64,000 nt of DNA from Rhizobium rosettiformans W3 (GCF_004912135.1 NZ_STGU01000004.1:1-64000), one strand, 5' to 3'; numbered from the stretch's first letter, positions 37,449 to 47,983 are shown. Notes: generated from the letters alone by a model not told the origin. A program made the numbers and translations.

Positions 37449-38953
37449 GCGCCCTCGCTCTCCGACCAGGCTGCCGTCGTCTTCAGGAGTGTCCGGATCT
37501 GCTGGATGTCGCGGTTCAGGGGCCGATCGTCCCGGTAGAAGGGCACCGTCTGGCGGATCCGCTCAAAGATCCCTTGCGTCATCGCAGCCTTGGCCGCCTT
37601 GGAAGACTGCAGGTCATGGGCCTGTGCGGCGGCGGTCAGTTCGATGGCAAGCACCGTTTCGAGATTGTCGAGGATGGCGAGCGCCTTGGCCGCAGCCGGC
37701 GTCGCATGGGTCAGGATGTCTTCCTGCAGGCCGGAGGTGATGCCACCGTCGAGGCTTGCCGGCATCGCCAGCCGGCGGTTTTCCGCCACCAGCGCTGCCG
37801 CCGTGTACTGGATGATCATGAAGCCGGATTCAACGCCGCTACCCGAGGCAAGGAACGCGGGCAGGCCGCTCACCAGCGGGTTGACCAGCCGGTCGATCCG
37901 ACGCTCGGAAATGGCGGCGAGTTCGGCCGCCGCCGTTGCCAGGTGATCCATGGCAAGCCCAAGGGCTGCCCCGACAGCATGCGCCTGCGAATGCACTTTC
38001 GGGTCTTGAGGTGATCCGCTCACGGCGGGATTGTCGGTGACGCTCGCAAGCTCCCGATCCACCACCGCACGCGCTTCCGCGAGCGTATCGCGCACCGCGC
38101 CATGCACATGCGGCACGGCTCGAAGGCTGAGCGGATCCTGCGTCCGCTTGCCGGCAGATTTCGCCAGGAGCGCGCTCCCTGCCAGCAATGTCCGCAAGTT
38201 CTTTCCGACCTGCTGCAGGCCATCGGACTTCCGCAGGGAAAGCGGCAGTTCCGCAAATGGGTCTGTCTGCGCGCCGAGGTTCTCATAACTCATCGCGGCG
38301 GAGGCATCTGCCCAGTCGACGAGATGCGCCAGCCGGGAGACGGCAAGAGATGCCAGACCGGTGGCGCAAGGTGTGCCGTTGATCAGGCTCAAACCTTCCT
38401 TCGCCTGGAGCACCAGCGGCTTCAGACCGAGCACTGCCAGCGCCTGTGCGCCCGATAATTGCTTGCCGTCATGAAGGCATTCCCCGGATCCAATCAGCAC
38501 CAGCCCGATGGCTGCGCCATGCGTCAGGTAACCGACCGAACCCCTTGAAGGAATCACCGGAAGCATGTCGCTGTTCAGAAGCGCAACGAGCGTCTCGACG
38601 ACTTCAAGCCGGATACCCGAATAGCCATGGGCAAAATTGGCGATCTGGGCTGCCATGATCGCGCGTGTTTCCACCCGCCCGAGCGGTTCACCGACGCCAC
38701 AGGAATGGCTGAACAGCAGATTGCGGGAGAGTGACGCCTGCTCTTCCCGGTCGATGACCACGTCGCAGAGCGCCCCGACACCGGTATTGATACCATAGCC
38801 ACGGATACCGCGGTCGACGAGTGCGTCCACGATCGCGCGGGCATCGCGAATCCGCTGCCGCGCCGTGTCGCTCAGGGCCAGCTGCGCGCCTTCCGCAATC
38901 GCAGCGATCGCCTCAGATGTCAGAACAGTATCGAGAGTGATCATCTGCCCCAT
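37445..38953 (-). CDS. HAL/PAL-family paralogue lacking the MIO Ala-Ser-Gly triad
   Basis: 502 aa, full-length member of the aromatic amino acid ammonia-lyase family. The loop Tyr (Y53 in GYGINTGVG), [32 protein letters not shown] and the C-terminal helical bundle are all kept. The cofactor motif is not: the residues after GSVG (138-141) read YLTHGAAIG instead of [10 protein letters not shown], and the interval to the next conserved block is three residues shorter than in the neighbouring HutH. MIO cannot form from this sequence, so classical ammonia-lyase activity is unlikely. The gene is translationally coupled to hutI and follows hutF by 43 nt, so it is part of the hut operon. It may be a structural or regulatory partner of HutH, or have different chemistry. 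The start is ATG 38953 with GGAG 7 nt upstream. Confidence 0.88.
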   Translation of the reverse strand: MGQMITLDTVLTSEAIAAIAEGAQLALSDTARQRIRDARAIVDALVDRGIRGYGINTGVGALCDVVIDREEQASLSRNLLFSHSCGVGEPLGRVETRAIMAAQIANFAHGYSGIRLEVVETLVALLNSDMLPVIPSRGSVGYLTHGAAIGLVLIGSGECLHDGKQLSGAQALAVLGLKPLVLQAKEGLSLINGTPCATGLASLAVSRLAHLVDWADASAAMSYENLGAQTDPFAELPLSLRKSDGLQQVGKNLRTLLAGSALLAKSAGKRTQDPLSLRAVPHVHGAVRDTLAEARAVVDRELASVTDNPAVSGSPQDPKVHSQAHAVGAALGLAMDHLATAAAELAAISERRIDRLVNPLVSGLPAFLASGSGVESGFMIIQYTAAALVAENRRLAMPASLDGGITSGLQEDILTHATPAAAKALAILDNLETVLAIELTAAAQAHDLQSSKAAKAAMTQGIFERIRQTVPFYRDDRPLNRDIQQIRTLLKTTAAWSESEGA

Positions 38954-38996
38954 CAAGCGCTCCGTCCGCTGAAAGATATTCGGCGGCTAATGAAAT

Positions 38997-40370
38997 TCAT
39001 TGCAGGATCCTCTTCAGCGCAAGAGTGAAGTCTCTGTCGATACGCTCTTCGTCTCGGTGGCGACCCTCCTGAACCACGAACTCTCCGCGAACCATGACGT
39101 CGCGCACAGCCTCGCTGCCGACTGCAAAGATCCAGCGATCGAGAATCTGGTCGTCCGTGGCCGTGGCGATGAAGGGGTTTGTACCGTCGAGGACGACGAG
39201 ATCGGCACGCGCGCCAATGCGAATGCCGCTGACGTCGAGACCTGCCGCCTGCGCCCCGCCGGACAGGCTGGCCTCGATCAGCGTACGACCGACCGAGGCT
39301 CCGGCACCGGACACAAGCCGGTTGCGGCGCCGGTCGCGCAGTCGCTGTCCGTATTCGAGCACGCGCAGTTCCTCCGCCACGGAGGTCGCGATGTGGCTGT
39401 CCGTGCCGATACCGAACCGCCCGCCCTGGGCCAGGAACTCCGTTGCAGGATAGATCCCGTCGCCGAGATTGGCTTCGGTAGCCGGGCAGAGCCCTGTGAC
39501 CGCACCCGACTTTGCCAGCCGCACCGTTTCCTCCGTGGTCATGTGCGTGGCATGGATCAGGCACCAGCGCTCATCGACTGCAAACTCGTCGAGCAGGTAG
39601 CTGACGGGTCGGCGCCCACTCCAGGCGAGACAATCCTCCACCTCCCGCTCCTGTTCGGCGACATGGATATGGATCGGTCCGCCGGTCTTCTCTGCCGAGA
39701 GTACCGCGCGCATTTCCTCTGGCGTCGCCGCCCGCAGCGAGTGGATGGCCATACCAAGGCGCGCATCGGCAGAAGCACATGCAGGCGCCAGCCGATCGAG
39801 CAGGGCAAGAAAGCTGTCGACGTCATGCAGAAACGGTCTTTGCCCGTCATTCGGAGCCTGCCCGCCAAAGCCGGAATGGGCATAGAAGACCGGCAAATGC
39901 GTAAGGCCTATTCCGGACGTCTCGGCCGAGCGCAGGATACGGCTCGACATTTCGAAGCCGTCTGACCTGCCCGCCTCGGCAAGGGCATGGTGAAAATAGT
40001 GAAATTCGGCGACATGGCCGAAGCCGCCTTTCAGGAGTTCACTATACAACTTCGTCGCCACGGCTTCGACATCATCAGGGGACATCTGCCCGACCAGTCG
40101 ATACATCGTGTCGCGCCATGTCCAGAAGCTGTCATCGGTCGAGCCCGCGATCTCGGCGAGACCTGCCATGGCGCGCTGAAAGGCATGAGAATGCAGGTTT
40201 TGCAGGGCCGGAACGACCGGGCCGGACATCCTGACCAACTCGGGGCCAGGGGTCGCGCCGCGCTCGACCGAAACGATTGAGCCCGACTGATCGATCCCGA
40301 TCGCCACGTCGCTCGCCCAACCCTCAGGGAGGAGCGCATGTTCGCAAAAGAGACTTTGGGAAGCTCGCAT
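38997..40370 (-). CDS. hutF: Formimidoylglutamate deiminase
   Basis: 457 aa amidohydrolase. Deaminates N-formimino-L-glutamate to N-formylglutamate. Family features: PALQNLHSHAFQRAMAGLAE (H-x-H metal ligands and the HutF-specific HAFQRAMAGL), IHIHVAEQEREVEDCLAWSG, CLIHATHMT and the Asp in FGIGTDSHIA. First gene of the hut operon, behind the putative HutC operator. With hutG it defines the five-step histidine pathway that releases formate rather than formamide. Confidence 0.96.
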   Translation of the reverse strand: MRASQSLFCEHALLPEGWASDVAIGIDQSGSIVSVERGATPGPELVRMSGPVVPALQNLHSHAFQRAMAGLAEIAGSTDDSFWTWRDTMYRLVGQMSPDDVEAVATKLYSELLKGGFGHVAEFHYFHHALAEAGRSDGFEMSSRILRSAETSGIGLTHLPVFYAHSGFGGQAPNDGQRPFLHDVDSFLALLDRLAPACASADARLGMAIHSLRAATPEEMRAVLSAEKTGGPIHIHVAEQEREVEDCLAWSGRRPVSYLLDEFAVDERWCLIHATHMTTEETVRLAKSGAVTGLCPATEANLGDGIYPATEFLAQGGRFGIGTDSHIATSVAEELRVLEYGQRLRDRRRNRLVSGAGASVGRTLIEASLSGGAQAAGLDVSGIRIGARADLVVLDGTNPFIATATDDQILDRWIFAVGSEAVRDVMVRGEFVVQEGRHRDEERIDRDFTLALKRILQ

Positions 40371-40387
40371 CTCGAAACCTTCGCAAG

Positions 40388-40399
40388 TTGTATATGCAA
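40388..40399. promoter_or_regulatory. Probable HutC operator
   Basis: TTGTATATGCAA, within the longer GTTGTATATGCAAC, is a near-perfect palindrome (one mismatched pair) located 18 nt upstream of hutF. HutC proteins of pseudomonads bind TGTATA-type palindromes, so this is a good candidate for urocanate-responsive repression of the whole operon. Confidence 0.65.
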
Positions 40400-40473
40400 C
40401 ATGGCAGGTTCAGAGTGAGGACGCAAGGGGCAGTCAGGAAAAGGCGTCGCTGTCTGCCGTTCCGAGCAGGAAT

Positions 40474-42099
40474 TCAGCCAGCCATCGAAACAGCGCTGGC
40501 GGGCGCCGCCGAGGGGCGCGCAAGGGAGGCCAGTTCGTCCCGATGCCGCATCATGGCTTTGAGCAGCGCGTGATCGCGCGCCAGTGCGGCCTGACGCGCC
40601 GGGGAGGGAGCAAAATGGGCCATGGCAAACCGCATCTCGGCTCCAGCAGTAGCGGCATCTTCAAAGGCGCCGGCAGCGACGCCCGCATGCAGTGCGCAGC
40701 CGAGCAGCACGGCATCGCAGTCAACGGGCACATGCACATCACAGCCTGTCGCATCCGCATAGAGCTGGGCAAGCAGCGGATGATCCGCCAGTCCCCCCGC
40801 CAGCAGTAGCTGCCTGGGGACACCGGCGCGGCTCGGCTGATGTGCGATGATGTGGCTGATGCTGCAGGCGAGCGCGACACAGCTGCGCCAGTAAAGCTTC
40901 AGCAACGAGAGCTCGCTCCGATCAAGATCGAGACCCGCAACGATACCCGTCAGCAGAGGATCGGAGACAGGCGACCGGGTGCCGTGAAGATCCGGGAGCA
41001 CGCTGATCGGCAGGCCGAAGTCGGGTCCTTCGGCCTCGAGCCGCACGGCAATCGCGTCGAGGATCGACCTGTGTCTTGCCTTGGTCGGCGTTCCGCCGGC
41101 CGGATGCAGCGTGACGATATGATCGAGAAAAGCGCCGGAAGCGGATTGTCCGGCTTCGGTCAGCCAAAGTCCCGCTACGGCAGCATCGCGAAACCCGCCC
41201 CAGCATCCGGGTCCGGACACCGGCTCCTGAGACAGGCGGACAATGCAGCTCGACGTCCCCGCGATCAGCACCGCCTCGGCCGTCAGTGGCCGCTCCAGGC
41301 GTTGGCCAGCGGCGTAAAGGCCGACGGTGCCGGCATAAGCATCGATCAGGCCGGGGGCTACGAGGCACTGGATGTCCAGTCCAAGTTCCGCCGCGCTTTC
41401 GGGACCGAGCGTACCGATCGTCGTACCAGGTGGCTGGGATCGTTCGGGCAGTCCTGCGCGCTCCAGCACATCCCCGAGCCCGATTTTCCGGTAATAGTCC
41501 ATCGGCGGAGAACCCGGCGCTTCCGGGGTGTAGCCCCATTTGGAAGCAAGGGGCGAGTGGCTGCGTGCGGATGACCCCGTCGCCCGCCAGGTCAGATAAT
41601 CGCAGAGATCGAAGATCTGCCCGCAGGCCGCCCAGAGGTCGGGCTTGTGAGTCTTCAGCCAGAGCAGCTTCGGGATCTGCATCTCGACCGAAAGCCGCCC
41701 GCCGAAGCGGTCCAGCAGGGGATCGGTGATGGAATTGCAGATCTCCGTCTCTTGGATCGCCCGGTGATCCATCCAGAGGATCGTATCGAGCCCCGGCGAA
41801 CCGGTGTCGGAGACGGACAATGGCATCCCGTCCTTGTCCCTCACCACCAGGGAACAGGTGGCGTCGAACCCTATGGCGAGAACGCTGTCCGGAGAGACAC
41901 CGCTTTCGGCAAGCGCTGCCTTTACCGACGCGCAGGCGGCAGACCAGATCTCTTCGCTGTTCTGCTCCATGTGTTTGGGAAGGGAATGATAGACGCTGAT
42001 CGGCACGACACATCGGGCCAGCTGACGACCGCTGAGATCGAACACACCCGCCCGTGCACTGCCTGTGCCAACATCCACGGCCAGAAGGTGGTTACGCAT
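40474..42099 (-). CDS. FGGY-family carbohydrate (polyol/pentulose) kinase
   Basis: 541 aa. ATP-dependent kinase of the FGGY family, FGGY-YDXC/ribulokinase-like branch. N-terminal phosphate loop LLAVDVGTGSARAGVFDLSG; substrate block MEQNSEEIWSAACASVKAAL; ATP-domain motif RQLLLAGGLADHPLLAQLYADATG. Last gene of the polyol operon, overlapping the HAD phosphatase gene by 8 nt. It would phosphorylate the ketose (fructose, xylulose or ribulose) formed by SmoS or MtlK; the exact sugar is not certain. Confidence 0.9.
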   Translation of the reverse strand: MRNHLLAVDVGTGSARAGVFDLSGRQLARCVVPISVYHSLPKHMEQNSEEIWSAACASVKAALAESGVSPDSVLAIGFDATCSLVVRDKDGMPLSVSDTGSPGLDTILWMDHRAIQETEICNSITDPLLDRFGGRLSVEMQIPKLLWLKTHKPDLWAACGQIFDLCDYLTWRATGSSARSHSPLASKWGYTPEAPGSPPMDYYRKIGLGDVLERAGLPERSQPPGTTIGTLGPESAAELGLDIQCLVAPGLIDAYAGTVGLYAAGQRLERPLTAEAVLIAGTSSCIVRLSQEPVSGPGCWGGFRDAAVAGLWLTEAGQSASGAFLDHIVTLHPAGGTPTKARHRSILDAIAVRLEAEGPDFGLPISVLPDLHGTRSPVSDPLLTGIVAGLDLDRSELSLLKLYWRSCVALACSISHIIAHQPSRAGVPRQLLLAGGLADHPLLAQLYADATGCDVHVPVDCDAVLLGCALHAGVAAGAFEDAATAGAEMRFAMAHFAPSPARQAALARDHALLKAMMRHRDELASLARPSAAPASAVSMAG

Positions 42100-42799
42100 T
42101 CGTCAGATCTTCCGGTCTCCTCACTCCGAGGACAAAGTGGAGCAAATTCTCCATGGCGTCAAACTGCGCGTCCGGCTGAAGCTGTGCCAATGTCTGCCGG
42201 TAGCTCGCATGACGGGTGTGGGACCCGCCGGTAAAGGCAAACACGCGCATCCCGGCCGCCTGAGCCGCGCTGATGCCGGCCGGACTATCCTCGATCACCA
42301 AACAGTCTTCGGGGGCAAAGCCCATCTCCGACGCCGCATGCAGAAACAGATCCGGTGCCGGCTTGCCGTTTTCAACCATCGTCGCGCTGAAGATATGGGG
42401 TGCGAGCTTGGGCAGGAGTCCGGTGACGGAGAGCGAAAGTTCGATCCGTTCCCGCTGGCTGGAGGAAGCGACGCAACAGGCGACATCGGACGCCTTCAGG
42501 GCATCGATCAAGCCCGCGACACCCGGAAGCGGCTTCAGTTCGGCGCGAAAGCGCCCATAGAGCGCTTCCCGCATGCCGGCGAGAAAGGCGGCGTCGATCT
42601 CCACGGCAAATTCGGTCAGAACAGCTTCTGCCAGAGATCCAAGACTGCGTCCGAGAAAGCGCTCAGCGGCTCCGTCGACCGTCAGCGGAATACCTTTCTC
42701 GGCCAGGGCCGTGACCAGAACCTGCAGCGCGATCCCTTCGCTGTCGACGAGAACCCCGTCACAGTCGAAGATCACAAGGCGGATCGGCTGCGGGTCCAT
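42092..42799 (-). CDS. HAD-superfamily phosphatase (beta-phosphoglucomutase-like)
   Basis: 235 aa. HAD motif I IFDCDGVLVDSEG (nucleophile Asp and acid Asp), motif II SSS in CVASSSQRE, Lys in NGKPAPDLFLHAA, and motif IV VIEDSPAGISAAQAAGM. The cap domain is the subclass I helical type. Removes phosphate from a small sugar phosphate or isomerises a phosphosugar; probably clears side products of the polyol pathway. ATG 42799 is chosen; a GTG directly after the MtlK stop (42805) is an alternative. Overlaps the kinase gene by 8 nt. Confidence 0.9.
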   Translation of the reverse strand: MDPQPIRLVIFDCDGVLVDSEGIALQVLVTALAEKGIPLTVDGAAERFLGRSLGSLAEAVLTEFAVEIDAAFLAGMREALYGRFRAELKPLPGVAGLIDALKASDVACCVASSSQRERIELSLSVTGLLPKLAPHIFSATMVENGKPAPDLFLHAASEMGFAPEDCLVIEDSPAGISAAQAAGMRVFAFTGGSHTRHASYRQTLAQLQPDAQFDAMENLLHFVLGVRRPEDLTNA

Positions 42800-42805
42800 G
42801 ATCAC

Positions 42806-44290
42806 TCAGCTGGCAAGGGTTCCGTCGATATAGCGCTGGAGCGTAGCGGCGGTCCCGTTGCTCCGCAAGCTGTCGATCGCTTCGCGATACCGCTTCTGGA
42901 AGCGGGCATCGGTTCCCACGGCGCCGAAGATGTCGGTCATGCCGATGAAGGCCTGAGGGTCGGTGCGGGACGCAAGAGCGGCGGCATGCAGCCGATCGGC
43001 ACTCGGATCATTGAAGACGATTGTCTTGCCGCCATCGCTCGTGCCCTCGAAATAGCGGCACCAAAGCGCCGAGACCAGCGCCAGGCCCTGCACATCCAGT
43101 CCCTTGGCCAGCCGGTCGGCCGTCGACGGCAGGATGAATTTCGGTTGCCGGTTCGAGCCATCCTGCGCCAGGCGCGGGATCGTGTCTCCGATCTTCGGAT
43201 TGGAGAAGCGGTTTTCGATCAGGGCGAAATAGTCCTGCAGGCTGGTGTTGGGCACGGGCGGGACGACTGGAATGATGTCCTCGTTCTCGAGCTTGGAGAG
43301 AAAAGCCCGGATCAGCGGGTTCTCCATGGATTCGTGCACGAAGTGGATGTCCATCAACGCGGCCGGATAGGCGATCGCGGCATGTCCGCCGTTCAGGATC
43401 CGGAGCTTCATCAGCTCGTATGGCGCGACATCGGGCACGAACGTCACGCCCACGTCTTCGAGCGCCGGACGCCCGAGCGGAAACTTGTCTTCCAGCACCC
43501 ACTGCTTGAAGCCCTCGCAGAAGACCGGCCAGCCGTCCTCGATGCCGTAGTTCTCCCGGGTCATGTCGATCTCGCGCTGGCCCGTGGCAGGCGTGATACG
43601 GTCAACCATCGAATTCGGGAAGGCGACGTTGTGGTGGATCCAGTCGGCGAAGTCCGGATCGGACAGACGTGCGAGACCGCAGATCGTCGCTTCGGTGACC
43701 TCGCCATTGCCCGGGATGTTGTCGCAGCACATCACCGTGAAGGCAGGAATACCAGCCTCCCGGCGCGCCCTCAGCCCGGCGATGATCAGGCCGAAAACGG
43801 TCTTGGGATGTGCCGGATCCTGGGCGTCGGCAACGATCGCAGGATGTGTCGGATCGAACTTGCCGGTGGCGGGATCGATGAAATAGCCGCCTTCCGTGAT
43901 CGTCAGCGAAACGATGCGGATATCCGGCGAGGCGAGTGTCTCGATGATGCGGTCGAAATCCGGTGCCGTGATCACGTCGAGCATCGGCCCGGTGATGGTC
44001 GCCGCCGAACGGTCGATGTCCTGCTCCACGACCGTGGTGAGGAAGTCTTGCGCCTTCAACGTGTCGCGCATGCGTTGGTCCGACGCCATCACGCCGGCAC
44101 CGATGATCCCCCAGTCGAGATCGCGGCCCTTGTTGAAGAGCTCGTGCAGGTAGATCGCCATATGCGCCCGGTGAAAATTGCCGACGCCGAAATGCAGGAT
44201 CCCGGGACGGATCTGCTCGCGACGATAGGAGGGCAGGGATGCCCGGTCACCGATGTCATCAAGAGTTGCAAGCGAGAGTTTGGTCGTCAT
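42806..44290 (-). CDS. mtlK: Mannitol 2-dehydrogenase (long-chain polyol dehydrogenase)
   Basis: 494 aa. NAD-dependent oxidation of D-mannitol (also D-arabinitol or sorbitol) to the ketose. Family features: HFGVGNFHRAHMAIYLHELF near residue 33 (nucleotide region), TITEGGYFIDPATG, CCDNIPGNG, FPNSMVDRITPAT and the catalytic Lys region LKIRNGGHAA-like (LMKLRILNGGHAAIAYPAAL). Length matches PSLDR enzymes. It follows smoS by 34 nt in the polyol operon. Confidence 0.95.
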   Translation of the reverse strand: MTTKLSLATLDDIGDRASLPSYRREQIRPGILHFGVGNFHRAHMAIYLHELFNKGRDLDWGIIGAGVMASDQRMRDTLKAQDFLTTVVEQDIDRSAATITGPMLDVITAPDFDRIIETLASPDIRIVSLTITEGGYFIDPATGKFDPTHPAIVADAQDPAHPKTVFGLIIAGLRARREAGIPAFTVMCCDNIPGNGEVTEATICGLARLSDPDFADWIHHNVAFPNSMVDRITPATGQREIDMTRENYGIEDGWPVFCEGFKQWVLEDKFPLGRPALEDVGVTFVPDVAPYELMKLRILNGGHAAIAYPAALMDIHFVHESMENPLIRAFLSKLENEDIIPVVPPVPNTSLQDYFALIENRFSNPKIGDTIPRLAQDGSNRQPKFILPSTADRLAKGLDVQGLALVSALWCRYFEGTSDGGKTIVFNDPSADRLHAAALASRTDPQAFIGMTDIFGAVGTDARFQKRYREAIDSLRSNGTAATLQRYIDGTLAS

Positions 44291-44324
44291 GGGTGCATTC
44301 CTTGGCTTGGGGCCGCAAGAGCCG

Positions 44325-45101
44325 TCAGCTCATCCAGTTTCCGCCGTCGACATTGTAGGTCTGGGCAACGATGTAATCGGCTTCCGCCGAGGCGAGGAAA
44401 ATCGCCATGCCTGTCAGGTCTTCTGCCCGGCCCATCCGGCCGAACGGGACAGCTTCGCCAACGAGCTTCTTCTTCTCTCCGCGCGGCCGGTTTTCATATT
44501 TGGCAAACAGCGCATCGACGCCGTCCCAGTGCTCGCCGTCAACGACGCCGGGTGCGATGGCGTTGACGTTGATGCCGTGCTTGATGAGATCGAGACCCGC
44601 CGACTGCGTGAGCGAGATGATGGCGGCCTTGGTGGCACAATAAACGGCCACCAAGGCCTCGCCCCGCCGCCCCGCCTGGCTCGCCATGTTGATGATCTTG
44701 CCGCCCTTGCCGCGGGCAATCATGGACTTGGCCGCGGCCTGCATCATGAAAAGCGAGCCGGCGACATTGATGGAAAACAGCTTGTCATAGCTGGCGCGGC
44801 TGATCTCCACGATCGGGGCGAGATCGAAGAGTGCAGCATTGTTGATCAGGATGTCGAGGCCACCGGTTCGCGCTTCGACGGCCGCGACGGCCGCTTCGAT
44901 CGAGGCCTGATCCGTCACATCGAGCGCGATCGCATAAGCTTGCGGACCGATCTCGGCAGCAGTTTTTTCTGCGCGCGCCAGATCGATGTCGGCGATGGCA
45001 ACGGTCGCACCTTCACGCACATAGGATTCGGCGAAGGCGCGGCCAATGCCTCTGGCAGAACCCGTAATGAGGGCGGATTTTCCCGACAAACGCATCGTCA
45101 T
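44325..45101 (-). CDS. smoS: Sorbitol dehydrogenase, short-chain (SmoS/PolS type)
   Basis: 258 aa classical SDR. The Gly-rich motif is TGSARGIG near residue 13, NNAALF (NNAG equivalent) near 88, and the catalytic YCATK near 155. Oxidises D-glucitol to fructose, or galactitol to tagatose, in rhizobia and Rhodobacter. ATG 45101 overlaps the stop of smoK (ATGA) with GAGGG 8 nt upstream; an internal ATG at 45095 is an alternative. Confidence 0.92.
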   Translation of the reverse strand: MTMRLSGKSALITGSARGIGRAFAESYVREGATVAIADIDLARAEKTAAEIGPQAYAIALDVTDQASIEAAVAAVEARTGGLDILINNAALFDLAPIVEISRASYDKLFSINVAGSLFMMQAAAKSMIARGKGGKIINMASQAGRRGEALVAVYCATKAAIISLTQSAGLDLIKHGINVNAIAPGVVDGEHWDGVDALFAKYENRPRGEKKKLVGEAVPFGRMGRAEDLTGMAIFLASAEADYIVAQTYNVDGGNWMS

Positions 45102-46096
45102 TGCGCCAGACCCTCGGCATTGAACTTGTGCATGCGGTTTTCGTCCGGTGTCGCGTAGACCGTATCGCCATGGCGGACTGGCATCTCGCCGCTGCAGCGC
45201 GCGGTGATGGTGCCGACGCCCTCGGTCGCGATATGCAGGAACGTGTCGGAGCCGAGATGCTCGGCCACGGTGACTGTTCCCTTCCATGCGCCTTCCGTTG
45301 TTGAAAGCGTCATGTGTTCAGGCCTGATGCCGATCGTATGGGCGCCCTTTTCGACGGCCTTGGGACCGGAAATGAAGTTCATCTTCGGCGATCCGATGAA
45401 GCCGGCGACAAACAGGTTGCGCGGGCTGCGATAAAGCTCGAGCGGCGAGCCCACCTGCTCGATTCGACCCTTGTTCAGGACGACGATCTTGTCCGCCATG
45501 GTCATGGCCTCGACCTGGTCGTGCGTGACATAGATCGATGTCGCCTTCAGCTTCTGGTGCAGTTCGGAGATTTCCAGACGCATGTTGACGCGCAGCGCCG
45601 CATCCAGGTTGGACAGCGGTTCGTCGAACAGGAAGCATTCAGGCGAACGGACGATCGCGCGACCAATGGCGACACGCTGGCGCTGGCCACCGGAAAGATT
45701 GCGCGGCTTGCGATCGAGGTAGTCGGTGAGGTTCAGGATCTTGGCCGCTTCCTCGACCTTTCGGTTGATCTCGGCCGGATCGACCTTTGCCATCTTCAGC
45801 GGGAAGCCGATATTCGAGCGCACGCTCATATGCGGGTAAAGGGCGTAAGACTGGAACACCATCGCGAGGCCGCGCTGAGAGGGTGCCTTGTCGGTCGCAT
45901 CCTTGCCGTCGATCAGGATCTTGCCGCCCGAGACATCTTCGAGGCCGGCGATCAGGCGCAGCAGGGTCGACTTGCCGCAACCGGAGGGGCCGACAAAGAC
46001 CGCGAATTCGCCATTGTTGATCTCGAGATCGATCGAGGGGATGACCGTAACTTCGCCGAAGGTCTTCGACACGTTCTGAAGTGTGATGCTACCCAT
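45098..46096 (-). CDS. smoK: Polyol ABC transporter ATPase (UgpC/MalK-like)
   Basis: 332 aa. Walker [10 protein letters not shown], signature [15 protein letters not shown], Walker [13 protein letters not shown] and H-loop [11 protein letters not shown], followed by a TOBE regulatory domain from about residue 240 ([13 protein letters not shown]). The start is ATG 46096; the upstream open frame belongs to antisense-like read-through of the permease region. It energises the SmoFG permease pair. Confidence 0.95.
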   Translation of the reverse strand: MGSITLQNVSKTFGEVTVIPSIDLEINNGEFAVFVGPSGCGKSTLLRLIAGLEDVSGGKILIDGKDATDKAPSQRGLAMVFQSYALYPHMSVRSNIGFPLKMAKVDPAEINRKVEEAAKILNLTDYLDRKPRNLSGGQRQRVAIGRAIVRSPECFLFDEPLSNLDAALRVNMRLEISELHQKLKATSIYVTHDQVEAMTMADKIVVLNKGRIEQVGSPLELYRSPRNLFVAGFIGSPKMNFISGPKAVEKGAHTIGIRPEHMTLSTTEGAWKGTVTVAEHLGSDTFLHIATEGVGTITARCSGEMPVRHGDTVYATPDENRMHKFNAEGLAQ

Positions 46097-46107
46097 CTTC
46101 TTGTTCC

Positions 46108-46932
46108 TTACTTCACAGCGCCAAAGGTGAGGCCGCGGACGAGTTGTTTTTGGCTGAACCAGCCGAGGATGACGATCGGAGCGATGGCAAGCGTCGAGGC
46201 TGCCGAGAGCTTCGCCCAGAACAGTCCCTGCGGGCTGGAGAAGGAGGCGATGAAGGCCGTGAGCGGCGCTGCATTGGTGGTGGTCAGACGGATCGTCCAG
46301 AAGGCTTCGTTCCAGGCCAGGATCACGTTGAGCAGCATGGTGGAGGCAATGCCGGGCACAGCCATCGGGGTCAGCACGTAGACGATCTCGTTGAGCAGCG
46401 ATGCACCGTCCATCCGCGCCGCTTCCAGGATCTCGCCGGGGATTTCGCGGAAATAGGTGTAGAGCATCCAGACTACGATCGGCAGATTGATCATCATCAG
46501 CATGACCGTCAGGCCGATCCGCGTGTCGAGCAGGTCGAAGTCGCGGAAGATGAGATAGATCGGCACGAGAACGGCGACCGCCGGCATCATCTTGGTGGAA
46601 AGCATCCACATCAGGACGTCCTTGGTCCGCTTGGTCGGCGAAAACGCCATGGCCCAGGCGGCCGGAATGGCGATCAAAAGGGCCAGCACGGTCGAGCCCA
46701 CCGAAATCACGACGGAATTCATGAAGGGCTTGAAATAATCCCGCTGCGTCTGGACGGTGACGTAGTTTTCCAGCGTGAAGGACGGCAGCAGGTCGAAGCC
46801 CTGGATTGCCTCCGTCTCTGTCTTGAGCGACGTGATGATGGTGTAGAGGATCGGGAAGAAGATCACCAAGGCGATCAGCCAGGCGAATACGGTGAAGGCG
46901 ATCTTCTTTTGCGTGGATGCAGCGCGAGCCAT
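46108..46932 (-). CDS. smoG: Polyol ABC transporter permease (MalG-like)
   Basis: 274 aa, six predicted helices. The EAA loop [20 protein letters not shown] contacts the ATPase. The N-terminal span is [20 protein letters not shown]. Eleven nt separate it from both smoF and smoK. Confidence 0.95.
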   Translation of the reverse strand: MARAASTQKKIAFTVFAWLIALVIFFPILYTIITSLKTETEAIQGFDLLPSFTLENYVTVQTQRDYFKPFMNSVVISVGSTVLALLIAIPAAWAMAFSPTKRTKDVLMWMLSTKMMPAVAVLVPIYLIFRDFDLLDTRIGLTVMLMMINLPIVVWMLYTYFREIPGEILEAARMDGASLLNEIVYVLTPMAVPGIASTMLLNVILAWNEAFWTIRLTTTNAAPLTAFIASFSSPQGLFWAKLSAASTLAIAPIVILGWFSQKQLVRGLTFGAVK

Positions 46933-46943
46933 GTCTGGTCTCC

Positions 46944-47816
46944 TCAGCGGTCGAGGTTCTTGCCGACCGCACGCATCAGGAAGAATGCGACGATGTTGGC
47001 GAGGATTATGGCGATGATCCCGCCGGCCGAGGCTCCGCCGACGTCATAGCCGAGAAGCGCGGTGCGGTAGATTAGGAAGACCAGGTTGGTCGAGGCATAT
47101 CCCGGACCGCCATTGGTCGTGACCAGGATTTCCGCATAGACACCCAGCAGGAAGATGGTCTGGATCAGCACGACGACCGTGATGGCGCGGGCCAGATGCG
47201 GCAGGGTCAGATAGATGAACTGGTTGATGAAACCGGCACCATCCATCTCGGCCGCTTCCTTCTGCTCGCCATCGAGGGACTGGAGCGCAGTCAGCAGGAT
47301 GAGCGTCGCAAAGGGCAGCCATTGCCAGGCCACGATGACGATGATCGAAAACAGCGGATATTGCGCGAACCAGTCGACCGGCTGGAATCCGAAGAACCGG
47401 TTGATGTCGGCAAGCACCCCATAGCCCGGATGCATGATCATGTTCTTCCAGACCAGCGCTGCGACCGGCGGCATGACGAAGAAGGGCGAGATGATCATGA
47501 TGCGCACGAGACCCTGGCCAAACATCGGCTGGTCCAGGAGAAGCGCGATGGCGATGCCGCCGACGACGGTGATGAAGAGCACGCCGCCAACCAGCACCAG
47601 CGTGTTCCAGATCGACTGGAAGAAGGCCGGGTCGCTGTAGAAGAAGCGGTAGTTGAACAGGCCTGCGAAGCTCACATTGGCCGGGTTCAGGAGATTGTAG
47701 TTCTGGAATGAGAACCAGAGCGTCATTGCGAGCGGCACGATCATCCAGATGAGGAGAAGGCCGACGGAAGGCGCCATCATCAGACGGGCAAGCGTCCGGG
47801 TGTTTTGCGTAGCCAT
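46944..47816 (-). CDS. smoF: Polyol ABC transporter permease (MalF-like)
   Basis: 290 aa, six helices. Partner of SmoG. The EAA loop [20 protein letters not shown] is clear, as is the block [18 protein letters not shown] near the C-terminus. It follows smoE after a 168-nt gap containing a strong hairpin (47941-47968), unlike the tight spacing of the other genes. Confidence 0.95.
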   Translation of the reverse strand: MATQNTRTLARLMMAPSVGLLLIWMIVPLAMTLWFSFQNYNLLNPANVSFAGLFNYRFFYSDPAFFQSIWNTLVLVGGVLFITVVGGIAIALLLDQPMFGQGLVRIMIISPFFVMPPVAALVWKNMIMHPGYGVLADINRFFGFQPVDWFAQYPLFSIIVIVAWQWLPFATLILLTALQSLDGEQKEAAEMDGAGFINQFIYLTLPHLARAITVVVLIQTIFLLGVYAEILVTTNGGPGYASTNLVFLIYRTALLGYDVGGASAGGIIAIILANIVAFFLMRAVGKNLDR

Positions 47817-47940
47817 GGGTTTTGATCTCTTGCTAGAGGCCAGCGCTCCGACATGGGGCGCACGGGCTCACTCTCCAGACGAAGGCTTAATCCGGCAAGG
47901 CCGGGCGGGGCCATCGCACCCGCATCAAGGGCTTATGGGC

Positions 47941-47968
47941 GCCGCCCGGACCAGAGGGCCCGGACGGC
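47941..47968 (-). promoter_or_regulatory. Hairpin between smoE and smoF (probable mRNA-stabilising element)
   Basis: On the minus strand GCCGTCCGG and CCGGGCGGC form a 9-bp stem (one G-U pair) around a 10-nt loop, 15 nt after the smoE stop. No T run follows, so it is not a full terminator. A second smaller GC hairpin lies a little further downstream. Such structures commonly protect binding-protein mRNA and lower expression of the permease genes. Confidence 0.55.
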
Positions 47969-47983
47969 ATCTTCGGGAGGATA

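Noticed and set aside
37445..38953. Treating the second HAL-family gene as a pseudogene
   Set aside because: The frame is intact over 502 codons, other conserved blocks are kept and it is coupled to hutI, so selection appears to maintain it despite the missing triad.
42065..44566. Very long open frame on the plus strand opposite the HAD phosphatase and mtlK
   Set aside because: It is the antisense frame of GC-rich coding sequence; the translation is Arg/Gly/Asp-rich with no family match, while the minus strand encodes two clear enzymes.
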